Notes under the pieces: model-generated | Seen by the model: only the letters and a program-made list of their open reading frames with translations | Database searches by the model: none | Told to the model about the DNA's origin: nothing | Shown here: in pieces, positions 1 through 9,477 of the stretch | How the letters are laid out: each line of letters begins with the position of its first letter | Position numbering within the stretch: position 1 is the first letter of the stretch | From: OAS926 sp035503715 | Lineage (GTDB): Bacteria; Pseudomonadota; Alphaproteobacteria; Rhizobiales; Rhizobiaceae | Reading direction: 5' to 3' | DNA length: 64,000 bases | Assembly (NCBI GenBank): GCA_035503715.1 | Contig: DATJTE010000131.1 | Span: forward strand, 34,142 to 98,141 | Translations under genes and position numbers: made by a program

Positions 1-1499
1 CCTGTTTTGGAGGGCGGCGAGACTCCGGTCTGGCCGCCCTCTTTCCATTTGAAATTGAGCAGTCTTCTGCCGCCTGCGTTTTTCACCAACCACGCCACAT
101 CCACTGACACGCCGGCATTGTTCCGGTCTGCGCATTTCAGCGCATTGGTCGCCAGCTCGTGGAAGACGAGGCCGAGCGCCTGCGTCGCGCTCTCGTTGAG
201 CTCGACCGCTGGACCGGCAACGCGCAATCCCTCCGCCTCCTCGCCGAACACCTGATCGAGTTCGCTGCTCAGCAGTTTCCCGAGATCAGTCTTCTGCCAG
301 CTCGAGCGTGTCAGCATGTCCTGCGACAGCGCCATGGCCTGCAAGCGCGACGAGAACGAAGCAGAGAACTCCTGGATCGTCGTTGCACCCGACGCAGTCT
401 GGCGCGCGATGGCGAGCACGCGCGCGATCGAATTCTTGATGCGATGCTTCATCTCCTGCAGCATCAGATCGCGCTCGACGAGCGTCTTCTGCATCGTCTG
501 CTGCAGCGCCTCGATGGCTTCATAGGCGCGCGACTGATAGCGGGCGCCCATGGCGATTGCCGCGGCGAGCAACAGTCCGGCCAGCGCCAGCATCAAGGGT
601 ATCGCGCGCGACGTCGGCTCGAGGAAGGCCGACGTCGGACGAAGCCGCACAATCCACTTTCGTCCGCCCACATCGAGTTCGCGCGAAACCGCGAGCCGCT
701 CGCCCAGCAACTCCTCCGGCGGCGTTTCGGATTGGTAAAGCAGGCTTTCCTTGGCGGGAATGCCGTCGAAGATTTCGACATTGACCGGCAACAAGGGATC
801 CTTGCGCAGCGCCGCATTGAAAAGCTCGCGGGCGCGGAACGATGCGAAAAGCAGCCCGGTCGTCTGCGGCGTCGCCTCGGCGCCGGCAATCGCCGGCCGT
901 GCTACGCTCTCAAAGACAAGGAAGCCGGGAAAAGTCTGGCCGCCCTGCGCCTGCCCAAGCAGCAGTGGCGCGGTCGCGCCAATATCGTCGCCCGCCAGCA
1001 CACGGTCGATCGCCTCGCGACGCGGTGGGTCGGTGTACATGTCATAGCCGAACGCCTGCCTGCTTGCCTCGTCGAGAGGCTCGAACATCACGGCCGGAGC
1101 GCGCCACTGCAGATTCGAATCCGGATAGATTTTTCGGTCTATGCCATGGCTGTCCCGGATAGCCTGCTCGACGGTTCCCTCGTCACCGTTCTTGACAAGC
1201 TTGAGGAACCCGATGCCGTGCAAGCCGTCGAAATCGCGCTCGAGATCGAGCGCGCTGAAGAAGGCATCGTACTCGGCTTGTGAAACGTCGCCATCGCTGG
1301 CGTCGAAGAGCGCCCGCGTCGCCTTGAGCAGGCCGAGGTTGAGCTCGACGCGGCTTTCGATACGGCTGACCGCATCGTCGGCAGTCGCCGAAAACTTGAT
1401 CTTCGACGCCTCCTCAGTCGCAAAATAGGCGAACCCGGCCATGACAAGGATGGCGAGCGCAACGGACAGGAATATCGCCAGGGGAAGATAACGTCGCAC
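1..1499 (-). CDS. CHASE-domain sensor histidine kinase, HWE/HisKA_2 type (3' end cut by window)
   Basis: This is a membrane sensor kinase whose C-terminus lies beyond base 1; 499 codons are visible. A GTG at 1499 gives an N-terminal membrane segment (residues about 4-27), a periplasmic CHASE-like sensor region (about 60-230), a second membrane segment near residues 298-320 and then the kinase. The phosphoacceptor motif MKHRIKN (His near 352), followed by IARQTA, and the HELATNALK N-box near 450 fit the HWE/HisKA_2 kinases that are common in rhizobia. The reading frame is open throughout, while overlapping plus-strand frames give no recognisable protein. The ligand cannot be told. The start is a judgement: GTG is chosen because it includes the full first membrane helix, and the next in-frame ATG would cut it. 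Confidence 0.8.
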   Translation of the reverse strand, partial: MRRYLPLAIFLSVALAILVMAGFAYFATEEASKIKFSATADDAVSRIESRVELNLGLLKATRALFDASDGDVSQAEYDAFFSALDLERDFDGLHGIGFLKLVKNGDEGTVEQAIRDSHGIDRKIYPDSNLQWRAPAVMFEPLDEASRQAFGYDMYTDPPRREAIDRVLAGDDIGATAPLLLGQAQGGQTFPGFLVFESVARPAIAGAEATPQTTGLLFASFRARELFNAALRKDPLLPVNVEIFDGIPAKESLLYQSETPPEELLGERLAVSRELDVGGRKWIVRLRPTSAFLEPTSRAIPLMLALAGLLLAAAIAMGARYQSRAYEAIEALQQTMQKTLVERDLMLQEMKHRIKNSIARVLAIARQTASGATTIQEFSASFSSRLQAMALSQDMLTRSSWQKTDLGKLLSSELDQVFGEEAEGLRVAGPAVELNESATQALGLVFHELATNALKCADRNNAGVSVDVAWLVKNAGGRRLLNFKWKEGGQTGVSPPSKT

Positions 1500-1606
1500 A
1501 GCCGGCGTCCCGATAAAATGCCGCGTACTTATCGGCAGCGCCCCAGCCCATTGCAATGGGCCAAAGGATGACGTTGCGCCAGCTGGCGTAATTTATGCGT
1601 GAAATA

Positions 1607-2389
<783 letters not shown>

Positions 2390-2398
2390 AATCGCCTC

Positions 2399-3802
2399 CT
2401 ATTTCACGCGCCGGCGATAGATCTGGTCAACGAACACGGCTGCGACCAGCACGGTGCCCACGACCATATCCTTGTACGCGGATTCGAAATTGAGCAGCGT
2501 CATGCCCGACTGCAGCGACTGCATCAGAAGCGCGCCGAGCATCGCGCCGTAGATCGTGCCGACGCCACCGGCGAGCGACGTGCCGCCAATCACCACCGCG
2601 GCGATGACGTAGAGTTCATTCAACTGGCCAAGCGAGTTCGTCGCCGCGTCGAGGCGGGCGGATGTGATGATCGCCGAGATCGCCACAAGGACGCCCATCA
2701 GCATGAACACCTGCACCGTCAGCCGCTTCGTGTTGATGCCTGACAGCTCGGCGGCTTCCGGATTGCCGCCGGTGGCATAGACATAGCGGCCGAAGCGCGT
2801 GCGCATCGCGATGAAGGTCATGGCGAAGCCGACCGCCAGCGCGATCAGCACCGGGATCGCATAGCCGGTGTAATAGACGAGTCCTTCCCGGCAGCGGACG
2901 ATCGCGTCGCCGGCCATGCAGATCGCGTCGCCCATCCTGTCCTCGACACCGGGGGGAATGATGACGCCGTTGTCCTTGGCGTAGTTCTCGATGACCTTCG
3001 GCGCCCAGGGATAGGCGTTGACGACCGCGGTGACGCCGAGGATCGCGGCACTGCCGCAAACGGTGAGGAAGATTTCGGCCCAGACAGGCCGCTGCGGGAA
3101 TTTCACCCGCTGCCGCTGCCGCCGGCCGTTGAGGATGCCGATCACCAGCAGCGCGCAAGCCGCCGCCGCGAGCACCCAGCTCCAGAACGGCCCTATCGAA
3201 GCGAGCGGGCCGTTACCGCCAATCAGCTTGAAGGTCTTGTCCATCGGCGCGACGGTTTCGCCGCGGATCAGCGCCCAAGCGACGCCGCTATAGGCGATCA
3301 ACCCACCGAGGGTGACGATGAAGGCAGGAATACCCGCGTAAGCCGTCAGCACACCGTTGAACGTCCCGATCAGCGCGCCGAATGCCAGCGCGAACAGCAC
3401 GGCGATGATCCAGATCGCCTCATGGCCAACGCCGAGCCACGGGCCAAGCTCAAAAACCTGCAGCACGCCAGTCGCAACCGCGATCGTCGACAGCATGGAA
3501 CCAACCGAGAGGTCGAGCTGGCGCATGACGATGAGCAGTACCATGCCGGTGGACATGACGGCGATCGAAGCGGTCTGCACCGACAGCGTCCACAGATTGC
3601 GCGGCGTCAGGAACGAGCCGCCGAAGAGGCCTTCGTTCGGCCGCAGCATCCCGCTGTAGACGTCGAAGCCGACCCAGATGATCAGCAGCGCGGCGATCAT
3701 GCCGAGCATGCGCGTGTCGAGTTCGGTGGCGCGGAAGAAGCGCGTTATCGCGCCTTCCTCTGCGACGGCCGGTGACTCGCTCGAACCGGTAACGGTGCTC
3801 AT
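2399..3802 (-). CDS. xylH: Sugar (xylose-type) ABC transporter permease
   Basis: An inner-membrane permease of the BPD_transp_2/RbsC family, 467 residues, with about ten hydrophobic helices. A hydrophilic insert around residues 235-315, containing Pro and Cys residues, sits between helices; this makes the protein longer than RbsC (about 320) and matches XylH-type permeases. The start at 3802 is preferred over an upstream in-frame ATG at 3829 because GGGAGG lies just before it. It follows xylF after a 147-base gap holding a hairpin and precedes xylG by 9 bases. It would form the membrane channel for the sugar bound by XylF. Confidence 0.85.
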   Translation of the reverse strand: MSTVTGSSESPAVAEEGAITRFFRATELDTRMLGMIAALLIIWVGFDVYSGMLRPNEGLFGGSFLTPRNLWTLSVQTASIAVMSTGMVLLIVMRQLDLSVGSMLSTIAVATGVLQVFELGPWLGVGHEAIWIIAVLFALAFGALIGTFNGVLTAYAGIPAFIVTLGGLIAYSGVAWALIRGETVAPMDKTFKLIGGNGPLASIGPFWSWVLAAAACALLVIGILNGRRQRQRVKFPQRPVWAEIFLTVCGSAAILGVTAVVNAYPWAPKVIENYAKDNGVIIPPGVEDRMGDAICMAGDAIVRCREGLVYYTGYAIPVLIALAVGFAMTFIAMRTRFGRYVYATGGNPEAAELSGINTKRLTVQVFMLMGVLVAISAIITSARLDAATNSLGQLNELYVIAAVVIGGTSLAGGVGTIYGAMLGALLMQSLQSGMTLLNFESAYKDMVVGTVLVAAVFVDQIYRRRVK

Positions 3803-3850
3803 GGCTACGCCTCCCCACGGCAGGCCCAAGAGTTGTTCTGCTTATGAAAG

Positions 3851-3880
3851 GGCCGCGCCACCCATTCAGATGGCGCGGCC
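3851..3880 (-). terminator. Hairpin between xylF and xylH (attenuator/mRNA stabiliser)
   Basis: A perfect 10-bp inverted repeat, GGCCGCGCCA and its complement, with a 10-base loop. It lies between the binding-protein gene and the permease gene, and only a short CTTT follows on the minus strand. Such hairpins commonly raise the amount of binding protein over membrane components by partial termination or by protecting the 3' end of the upstream message. The role here is inferred. Confidence 0.6.
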
Positions 3881-3949
3881 ATTTTGTTTCAGATCAGGCT
3901 GTCTCGCAACCCGGTCGTTGTTACGACCCGGTCGCCGTGTTCCGGCCTG

Positions 3950-4996
3950 TCAGTTGCAGGCGGCGACCGAGCCGGCCGCGGCGCCGGCGCAAGCCTCTTC
4001 CTTCGAGATCCAGCCGGCGTCGATCACCTCGTTGAGATTGTCCTTCGTGATCGGGTTCGGTGCGATCAGGATTGCATTCATCTCGACCTTGTTGGCGCCG
4101 TCGGCGAACTTGCCGACGTTCGGAAGCGCGTCCATGGCCGTACCGTTGGCGAGCGCCACCGCGGCTTCGCCGGCGATCTTGCCGAGCACGCGCGAGTCTT
4201 TCCACACCGACACGAGCTGTGTGCCAAGCGCGACGCGGTTGAGCGCCGCCTTGTCGCCGTCCTGGCCGGTCACCGGCACCGAGCCGGCGAGGCCCTGTGC
4301 GTCGAGCGCCGCGACCACGCCGCCTGCCATGCCGTCGTTCTCGGAGATCACGGCGTCGATGGCGTTGTTGTTGGCGGTTAGGCACTGCTCCATGTTCTTC
4401 TGGGCAGCATCCGGCTTCCAGCCGTCCGTGAAGGTCTCGCAGACGTTCTTGATCTTGCCGCCGTCGATGTTCTCCTTCAGCACTTCCATGATGCCGTTGA
4501 ACAGGAAGGTGGCGTTCGGATCACCCTTGTCGCCCTTGATGAAGGCGAAGTTGCCTTCGGTCTTGCCCTTTTCGAGCATCGTCTTCGCCATCAGGCGGCC
4601 GACGCCGACATTGTCGAAGGTGATGTAGAGCGCGTTCGGATCTTCGAACTGCACGTCATAGGCGATCGCCTTGAGGCCGGCTTCGTTGATCTTCTGTATC
4701 GACGGCAGGATCGCCTGGTTGTCGAACGCAACGACGAGGATCACATCAACGTTCTGCGCGATCAGGCCTTCGATGTCGGCGGCCTGCTTCTGGGCCGAGC
4801 CTTGGGCGTCGGTCGAGATGTACTTGTCGCCGGCGGCTTCGACGACGGCCTTGATCGCCGCTTCGTCGGTCTTCCAGCGTTCTTCCTGGAAGGTTTTCCA
4901 GGAGACGGCGATCGTCTTGCCTTCGGCTTTCGCGACAGCCGTCAGCGCGAACGACATCGCGACACCCGCCAGAATGGCGGCTGCAAATTTCTTCAT
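3950..4996 (-). CDS. xylF: Xylose-type ABC transporter substrate-binding protein
   Basis: Periplasmic binding protein of the Peripla_BP_4 family, 348 residues, with a Sec signal peptide (cleavage about AKA/EGK near residue 24). The segments EERWKTD, LTANNN with IDAV, DGWKPDAA and TGQDGD line up with E. coli XylF (ERWQKD, LTANNNKIDAV, GQDAD), which supports xylose as the ligand. Four Cys residues in the C-terminal half may form disulfides. First gene of the operon, divergent from the ROK regulator gene. Start ATG 4996 follows a GGGAGG-type ribosome-binding site. The sugar specificity is by similarity only. Confidence 0.85.
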   Translation of the reverse strand: MKKFAAAILAGVAMSFALTAVAKAEGKTIAVSWKTFQEERWKTDEAAIKAVVEAAGDKYISTDAQGSAQKQAADIEGLIAQNVDVILVVAFDNQAILPSIQKINEAGLKAIAYDVQFEDPNALYITFDNVGVGRLMAKTMLEKGKTEGNFAFIKGDKGDPNATFLFNGIMEVLKENIDGGKIKNVCETFTDGWKPDAAQKNMEQCLTANNNAIDAVISENDGMAGGVVAALDAQGLAGSVPVTGQDGDKAALNRVALGTQLVSVWKDSRVLGKIAGEAAVALANGTAMDALPNVGKFADGANKVEMNAILIAPNPITKDNLNEVIDAGWISKEEACAGAAAGSVAACN

Positions 4997-5040
4997 GAGG
5001 TTCCTCCCTGCGCCCCGGAAAGCGCGGTGATACTCGCCCG

Positions 5041-5075
5041 GACTGAGACTTTTTTCGGGTCTCGAAAAAAATAAT
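5041..5075. promoter_or_regulatory. Candidate operator between xylF and the ROK gene
   Basis: Within the 177-base divergent gap, TTTTTTCG (5050-5057) and CGAAAAAA (5063-5070) form a perfect inverted repeat around a 5-base centre, and GAGAC/GTCTC (5045-5049, 5059-5063) overlaps it. Position and symmetry suit a ROK repressor site controlling xylF. Not tested. Confidence 0.45.
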
Positions 5076-5173
5076 GACTCAACGGAATGGCTATGTCAAT
5101 ATCCACTCATAAAGCGACTCGGCACCGATAAACCCTTGTCGGACAGTGGGTTGTAGCGGGAGGAAATTCGGGC

Positions 5174-6421
5174 ATGACGGTCGGCATCCGCCATGACGAT
5201 CTGAGGCGGCGTAACCGGGCGATGGTGATCTCCGCCGTGCGCCGGTCCGGCCAGCCCTCACGCACCGAAATCGCCGGCACGACGGCTCTCAGCCATTCGA
5301 CGATCTCGGCGATCGCCGCCGACCTGATCAATGAAGGTGTTCTGCTCGAGGCAAAGAGCACGGAGCCTGCGTCGCTGAAACGCGGCCGTCCGCAGGTCGC
5401 GATCGCGCTCAACCCTGCCGCCGGTTCGGTGATCGCGATCGTGCTGTCGCTGAACTCGCTGATCGCGACGCTGATCGATTATTCCGGCCAGACGATCGCT
5501 TCGGAGTCGCGACGCTTCACCACCCAGACGCTGCCGCGCAATGAGCTGATCAGCGAGGTGCTGGCTGTCACGCGAGAGCTCCTCAAGCGCAACGGTGAGG
5601 ACGAGTCGCGCGTCATGCGCATCGTGCTGGCGATCCAGGGCATCACCGATTCGAAGGCGCGCACCTTGCTCTGGTCGCCGATCATGCCGCACACCGACAT
5701 CGGTTTTGCCGATCTGCTGGAAGGCGCGACCGGCATTCCCGTCACCGTCGCGAACGACTGTAACATGATGGCTGTGGCGCTGCGCTGGCGCGACCCGCGC
5801 CGTTACCGCGACAACTTCTTCACGTTGCTGCTCTCGCATGGCATCGGCATGGGTCTGGTTCTGCGCGGCGAAGTCTTTACCGGAACGCAATCGTCCGGCG
5901 GCGAGTTCGGCCACATGATCCACCGCCCCGGCGGCGCGCTCTGCCGTTGCGGCCGGCAAGGCTGCATCGAAGCCTATGCAGGCTCCTACGCGATCTGGCG
6001 TAACGCCATGCGGCTGCCCGAGGATTCACAACCCGGCGCCGATATCCCTGATGCGGAGATGACCAGGCTGGCCGAGAAGGCGCGCACCGGCGATGGGCCG
6101 GAACGCGAAGCCTTCCGCAAGGCAGGCGCTGCGATCGGCTATGGGTTGGGTAACGTTTTCGCGCTGTTCGATCCGGCCCCTGTCGCCATGGTCGGCCACG
6201 GCGCGTCCGCCTTCGACCTCATCGAAGGCGCCGTGCGGGACGCGATTGCCCAGACTGCCGGCGGCCAGCACTCGAAGGCGATTTCCTTCGACACCGACAC
6301 GGACGAAATGCGGCTGATCAGTGAAGGCTGTGCCATGCGCGCCCTCACCTTCGTTGACGAGCAAATCTTCGCGCCAGGCGTTCCCGTGCCGAGCCTGGCC
6401 GCCGGCAAGAACGTCGCCTGA
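5174..6421 (+). CDS. ROK-family transcriptional regulator, probable xylose-operon repressor
   Basis: A 415-residue protein with an N-terminal winged helix (about 10-75, including SRTEIAGTTALSHSTIS) and a C-terminal ROK sugar-kinase-like domain. The ROK zinc motif CRCGRQGCIE and the preceding GGEFGHM are present near residues 240-265. The length fits XylR/NagC-type ROK repressors. It is transcribed away from the xylose-type importer, the usual layout for a local sugar-responsive repressor. A GGGAGG-like sequence precedes ATG 5174. The inducer is not shown by the sequence; xylose is inferred from context. Confidence 0.85.
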   Translation: MTVGIRHDDLRRRNRAMVISAVRRSGQPSRTEIAGTTALSHSTISAIAADLINEGVLLEAKSTEPASLKRGRPQVAIALNPAAGSVIAIVLSLNSLIATLIDYSGQTIASESRRFTTQTLPRNELISEVLAVTRELLKRNGEDESRVMRIVLAIQGITDSKARTLLWSPIMPHTDIGFADLLEGATGIPVTVANDCNMMAVALRWRDPRRYRDNFFTLLLSHGIGMGLVLRGEVFTGTQSSGGEFGHMIHRPGGALCRCGRQGCIEAYAGSYAIWRNAMRLPEDSQPGADIPDAEMTRLAEKARTGDGPEREAFRKAGAAIGYGLGNVFALFDPAPVAMVGHGASAFDLIEGAVRDAIAQTAGGQHSKAISFDTDTDEMRLISEGCAMRALTFVDEQIFAPGVPVPSLAAGKNVA

Positions 6422-6424
6422 GCG

Positions 6425-8038
6425 CTAGCGCGGCACCCACGCCTCGGCCGCCTTGCCCTTTTCGACAACGTAGAACGCGTTCGCGGCCACGCGCTGCCAC
6501 TCGCCCGCCGTGCCATCCGGCCACGTCACGCGAATGTCGACCTCGGCCTCGCTGCCGACGCCGAAATGCGACCAGCCTGCCTGCCCGCCAGCATGCCCGC
6601 CGCCAACGCTGATCTCGCGGCGCATGGTCTGCGGATTGCAGCGCACCTCGAGCCACGCACCGACCGCATCCGGATTGGCGCCAGCCTGCTTGAGTTTCAC
6701 CTGCAGCCAGTTGCCGGCCTCGGCGGTCGCATTGCGCCAAACCTGCGCCGGCGAATTGCGGTTTACGACGACGAGATCGACCAGGCCATCGAGATTGAAG
6801 TCGGCGAGTGCAGCACCACGTGACTGTCCGTTGTGCGAAATCCCAGCCTTGTCGCCCGCCTCCATGAACTTGCCGTCCGGCAGTTGCAGCAGGAGATTGT
6901 TGGGATCCTTCATCGCGAAGTCGGGCATCTCCCAGACATTGCCCTTGGCAATGAACAGGTCGACCATGCCGTCATTGTTCATGTCCTGAAACTCGCTGTG
7001 CCACGCTGTGCTAGGCTTCAGGTCGTCCCCCGTATAGGGCCGGTGCGCGGTGACGCCTTTCGGGTAAGCCACGTCGGCATAAGTAGGCTTCGCCGCGCTG
7101 CCCTCGGTCGGCACGGCGGCAAGCGTCTGCAGCTTGTTGTCCGCCATCGAGGTCAGGAAATATTCCAGATAGCCGTCGAAGTTCAGATCGTAGCTGGCAA
7201 TGCCCATGCCCCAGATGCGCAGCGGCCGCCAGCCTTCATCGGCCTTGTACAGCACCGGCTCCTTGCCGGGCTCGATCTTCCACATCTGCTCCTGGCCGCC
7301 TTCGTAATATTCGCGGTCGTTGGAAACACGGAGCGACGGTGTGCCCGACCGGTTCCAGTCCGTGAACATGATCGACAGCGGGCAGTAGCTCGGCTTCAGC
7401 ACGACCGGCGCGCCGAACTTGCGCTCGCCCGCCGCCGGACGCAGCAGCCAATTGTCGGTGCAGGATCCCCACGGCGAAATCTCTTCCGCGCGATCGATGT
7501 AGCTGCCGACCGCGATCGTCGGCCAGTCGGCGCCCTTTTCCCAGGTCGCGGCAAGCGAGGTCCACCAGAGATCGCCGCCGCTGAAACCCCAGGTCTCGTT
7601 GGCCCGCTCGAACTTGCAGCCGCCCAGTCCGCGCATCACGACATTTTCGCCAACGCGCAATAGCGCCACGTCCATGATGCCGTCGCTGTCGACATCGAGC
7701 GGATAGGCGCCGGTGACATGCTCGAGTTCGAGACCGCTCTCGGCCGCGGTGAATTTCAGCGGTCCGCCAACCGTGCTGGCGTTCATGTAAAACTTCGCCG
7801 GTTCCTCGCCGCCGGCAAGCAGCACGTCTGGGTAAAGGTCGCCGTTGCAGTCAAAGGACGCCGCGCCGCCGCCGACCATATATTCCCACTCGCCCTTGAA
7901 GGTGCTGTCGATACCAGTGCCTGCAGTCTCATCGACGAGCGTCGGGATGACCGGCGCGGCTTGCTGTGCATGAGCGGTGGCAATGCTGACGCAAACGAGC
8001 GCCACGGCGAGTCCGAAAGACACGAGGCGCATGGTCAT
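6425..8038 (-). CDS. FG-GAP/VCBS repeat protein of the CRTAC1 type with C-terminal ASPIC/UnbV-like domain
   Basis: An exported protein of about 537 residues with a Sec signal peptide ending near AHAQ. It carries several calcium-binding D-x-[DN]-x-D-G-type loops (DVDSDGIMD, DLNFDGYLE, DMNNDGMVD, DFNLDGLVD, and a degenerate DCNGDLYPD), which point to a seven-bladed integrin-like propeller, followed by an ASPIC/UnbV-like end (NWLQVKL, then VTWPDG). ATG 8038 overlaps the upstream stop as ATGA; an ATG at 8032 has better ribosome-binding-site spacing (GAGGAA). Translational coupling to the haloperoxidase-like gene implies joint function, perhaps as a periplasmic partner. No enzymatic residues are evident. 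Confidence 0.8.
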   Translation of the reverse strand: MTMRLVSFGLAVALVCVSIATAHAQQAAPVIPTLVDETAGTGIDSTFKGEWEYMVGGGAASFDCNGDLYPDVLLAGGEEPAKFYMNASTVGGPLKFTAAESGLELEHVTGAYPLDVDSDGIMDVALLRVGENVVMRGLGGCKFERANETWGFSGGDLWWTSLAATWEKGADWPTIAVGSYIDRAEEISPWGSCTDNWLLRPAAGERKFGAPVVLKPSYCPLSIMFTDWNRSGTPSLRVSNDREYYEGGQEQMWKIEPGKEPVLYKADEGWRPLRIWGMGIASYDLNFDGYLEYFLTSMADNKLQTLAAVPTEGSAAKPTYADVAYPKGVTAHRPYTGDDLKPSTAWHSEFQDMNNDGMVDLFIAKGNVWEMPDFAMKDPNNLLLQLPDGKFMEAGDKAGISHNGQSRGAALADFNLDGLVDLVVVNRNSPAQVWRNATAEAGNWLQVKLKQAGANPDAVGAWLEVRCNPQTMRREISVGGGHAGGQAGWSHFGVGSEAEVDIRVTWPDGTAGEWQRVAANAFYVVEKGKAAEAWVPR

Positions 8039-9363
8039 TTCCTCGTCTTGAGCTTGTTTGTGTACTCGGCGATGCATCGGCCCTGCGTGAGACCGTCCAC
8101 GATGGCCGCGCGGAAATGGATGCCGCCATACATGCGCGAGATGCCCGCCTCTTCAGCGGCCTCGTGGAAGCTCTTGAACATGCGCGGGTTGCGCCCGTCG
8201 GGCGAGCCCGTGTGGTCCTCGAACGCATAATTGTCGCCGAAGAAATGCGTCATCACCGCATCCATGGCGCCGGACACCGTGCTGTGGCCGCTCGGATATT
8301 CCGGGAAGGGCGGCGTGTTCAGCGCCGGCTCCCATTTGGGGTCGATGTATTTCTTGATGTAGGTGACCGGACGAAGAAGGTTGTAGGTGAATTTGGCGTG
8401 CCAACAGCCGACGAAGGCATCCGACATGCCGATACCCATGCGCGCCAGAAGGTCGACATTGTCGTCGAGCGACAGGTCGGCGCGTTCCGCGACCTGCATG
8501 GCGATCGACACCCAGTGGCCGGGCGGCGTCATCGACAGCATCGGATCGTCGGACCAGAAGCGCGCGATTGCCAATTGTTCAGGCGTCAGGGTCTTTCCCG
8601 TCTCGTAGACCTCAAGAGCCTCCTGGTAGAACGGCGTACCGGCTTCGGCACTGAAGGCCGGGTTGCCCGGCGTCGGGCACGTTGCACCGGAGGGCATGGC
8701 AAACGTGCGGACAGTGCCCCATTCTGGCAGCAGCGGCAGTTGCTGCTGGCGGATCGGGCCGGTCGGCACCCATTTGTCATCGCCCGTCGGCAATTCCCAT
8801 TTTTCCGGGAAGCCCATGTTCGTGACGACGGCGCCGCCATCGGTGAGCGACCATTCATGGATGCTGGCGGCCATAGCTTTGCCGAAAGTTTCGCTGCGCG
8901 CCACGACATCGTCCGCGACACCGTCAACGACCCTCTCCCGCCACTTTCTCTGCGCGGTTTTGATCGCACGCTGCCCCGTCGGACCGGTATTGCCGAAGTA
9001 GAAAACGATCGCGTCCGACATCGCCGCGCTGATGATGATCGTCTCGTCATAAACCGCGCCAGCCTCGCGCGCCGGAACCGCTTCGAGCCCCTGCACCTGA
9101 CCCACCAGCGAAACGAGCTTGTCCGAGCCGCCGACGGCGGCCTCGAACGCCGTAATGCCAAGATAGCCGAACGAACGGCTGGCAACGGGCGGCGAATAGG
9201 TCGCCGTATGCCGCACCAGCTCGTTCATCAGATAATACCAGTCGCGCAGGATCTCCTGCGGCGCGGGGCGGCCCTCGCTTTGCTCGGCTGCATTGCCTGT
9301 CGTAACGCCAAGGCTCAGCGCCAGGAGCGCGAGCGCGGCCATCGCATGTCGGAATGCGCGCAT
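8035..9363 (-). CDS. Vanadium-dependent haloperoxidase / PAP2-family exported protein
   Basis: A 442-residue protein with a signal peptide (cleavage about GNA/AEQ near 25). The vanadate/phosphate-binding signature of the vanadium haloperoxidase/acid phosphatase superfamily is present: K-x6-RP (KFTYNLLRP, near 324), PSGHS (near 357) and SR-x5-H (SRMYGGIH, near 407-414). In true haloperoxidases these residues hold vanadate and oxidise halides with peroxide; the same site hydrolyses phosphate in PAP2 enzymes. The long N-terminal helical region and the FG-GAP neighbour favour the haloperoxidase group. Its stop codon overlaps the next start. ATG 9363 follows GGGAGGA. Confidence 0.85.
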   Translation of the reverse strand: MRAFRHAMAALALLALSLGVTTGNAAEQSEGRPAPQEILRDWYYLMNELVRHTATYSPPVASRSFGYLGITAFEAAVGGSDKLVSLVGQVQGLEAVPAREAGAVYDETIIISAAMSDAIVFYFGNTGPTGQRAIKTAQRKWRERVVDGVADDVVARSETFGKAMAASIHEWSLTDGGAVVTNMGFPEKWELPTGDDKWVPTGPIRQQQLPLLPEWGTVRTFAMPSGATCPTPGNPAFSAEAGTPFYQEALEVYETGKTLTPEQLAIARFWSDDPMLSMTPPGHWVSIAMQVAERADLSLDDNVDLLARMGIGMSDAFVGCWHAKFTYNLLRPVTYIKKYIDPKWEPALNTPPFPEYPSGHSTVSGAMDAVMTHFFGDNYAFEDHTGSPDGRNPRMFKSFHEAAEEAGISRMYGGIHFRAAIVDGLTQGRCIAEYTNKLKTRK

Positions 9364-9378
9364 GAAAATCCTCCCTCA

Positions 9379-9405
9379 AGCGCCGTTTTTATTTTTTTCG
9401 GCGCT
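9379..9405. promoter_or_regulatory. Inverted repeat around an A/T tract upstream of the haloperoxidase gene
   Basis: AGCGCCG (9379-9385) and CGGCGCT (9399-9405) flank a 13-base run of T with one A. It begins 16 bases upstream of the haloperoxidase start codon and might be an operator or a leader hairpin. The rest of the 114-base gap holds no other clear signal. Confidence 0.35.
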
Positions 9406-9477
9406 CGCAAAAATATGGCACGTCCTGCCTGTTCTCGGCAAGAGTGGCCTTGAAGACTCAGGTTTTCGGAGGGGGGC

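Noticed and set aside
159..1283. 374-residue plus-strand frame
   Set aside because: It is the opposite strand of the CHASE/HWE kinase; the translation is Arg-rich and shows no domain, whereas the minus strand gives kinase motifs.
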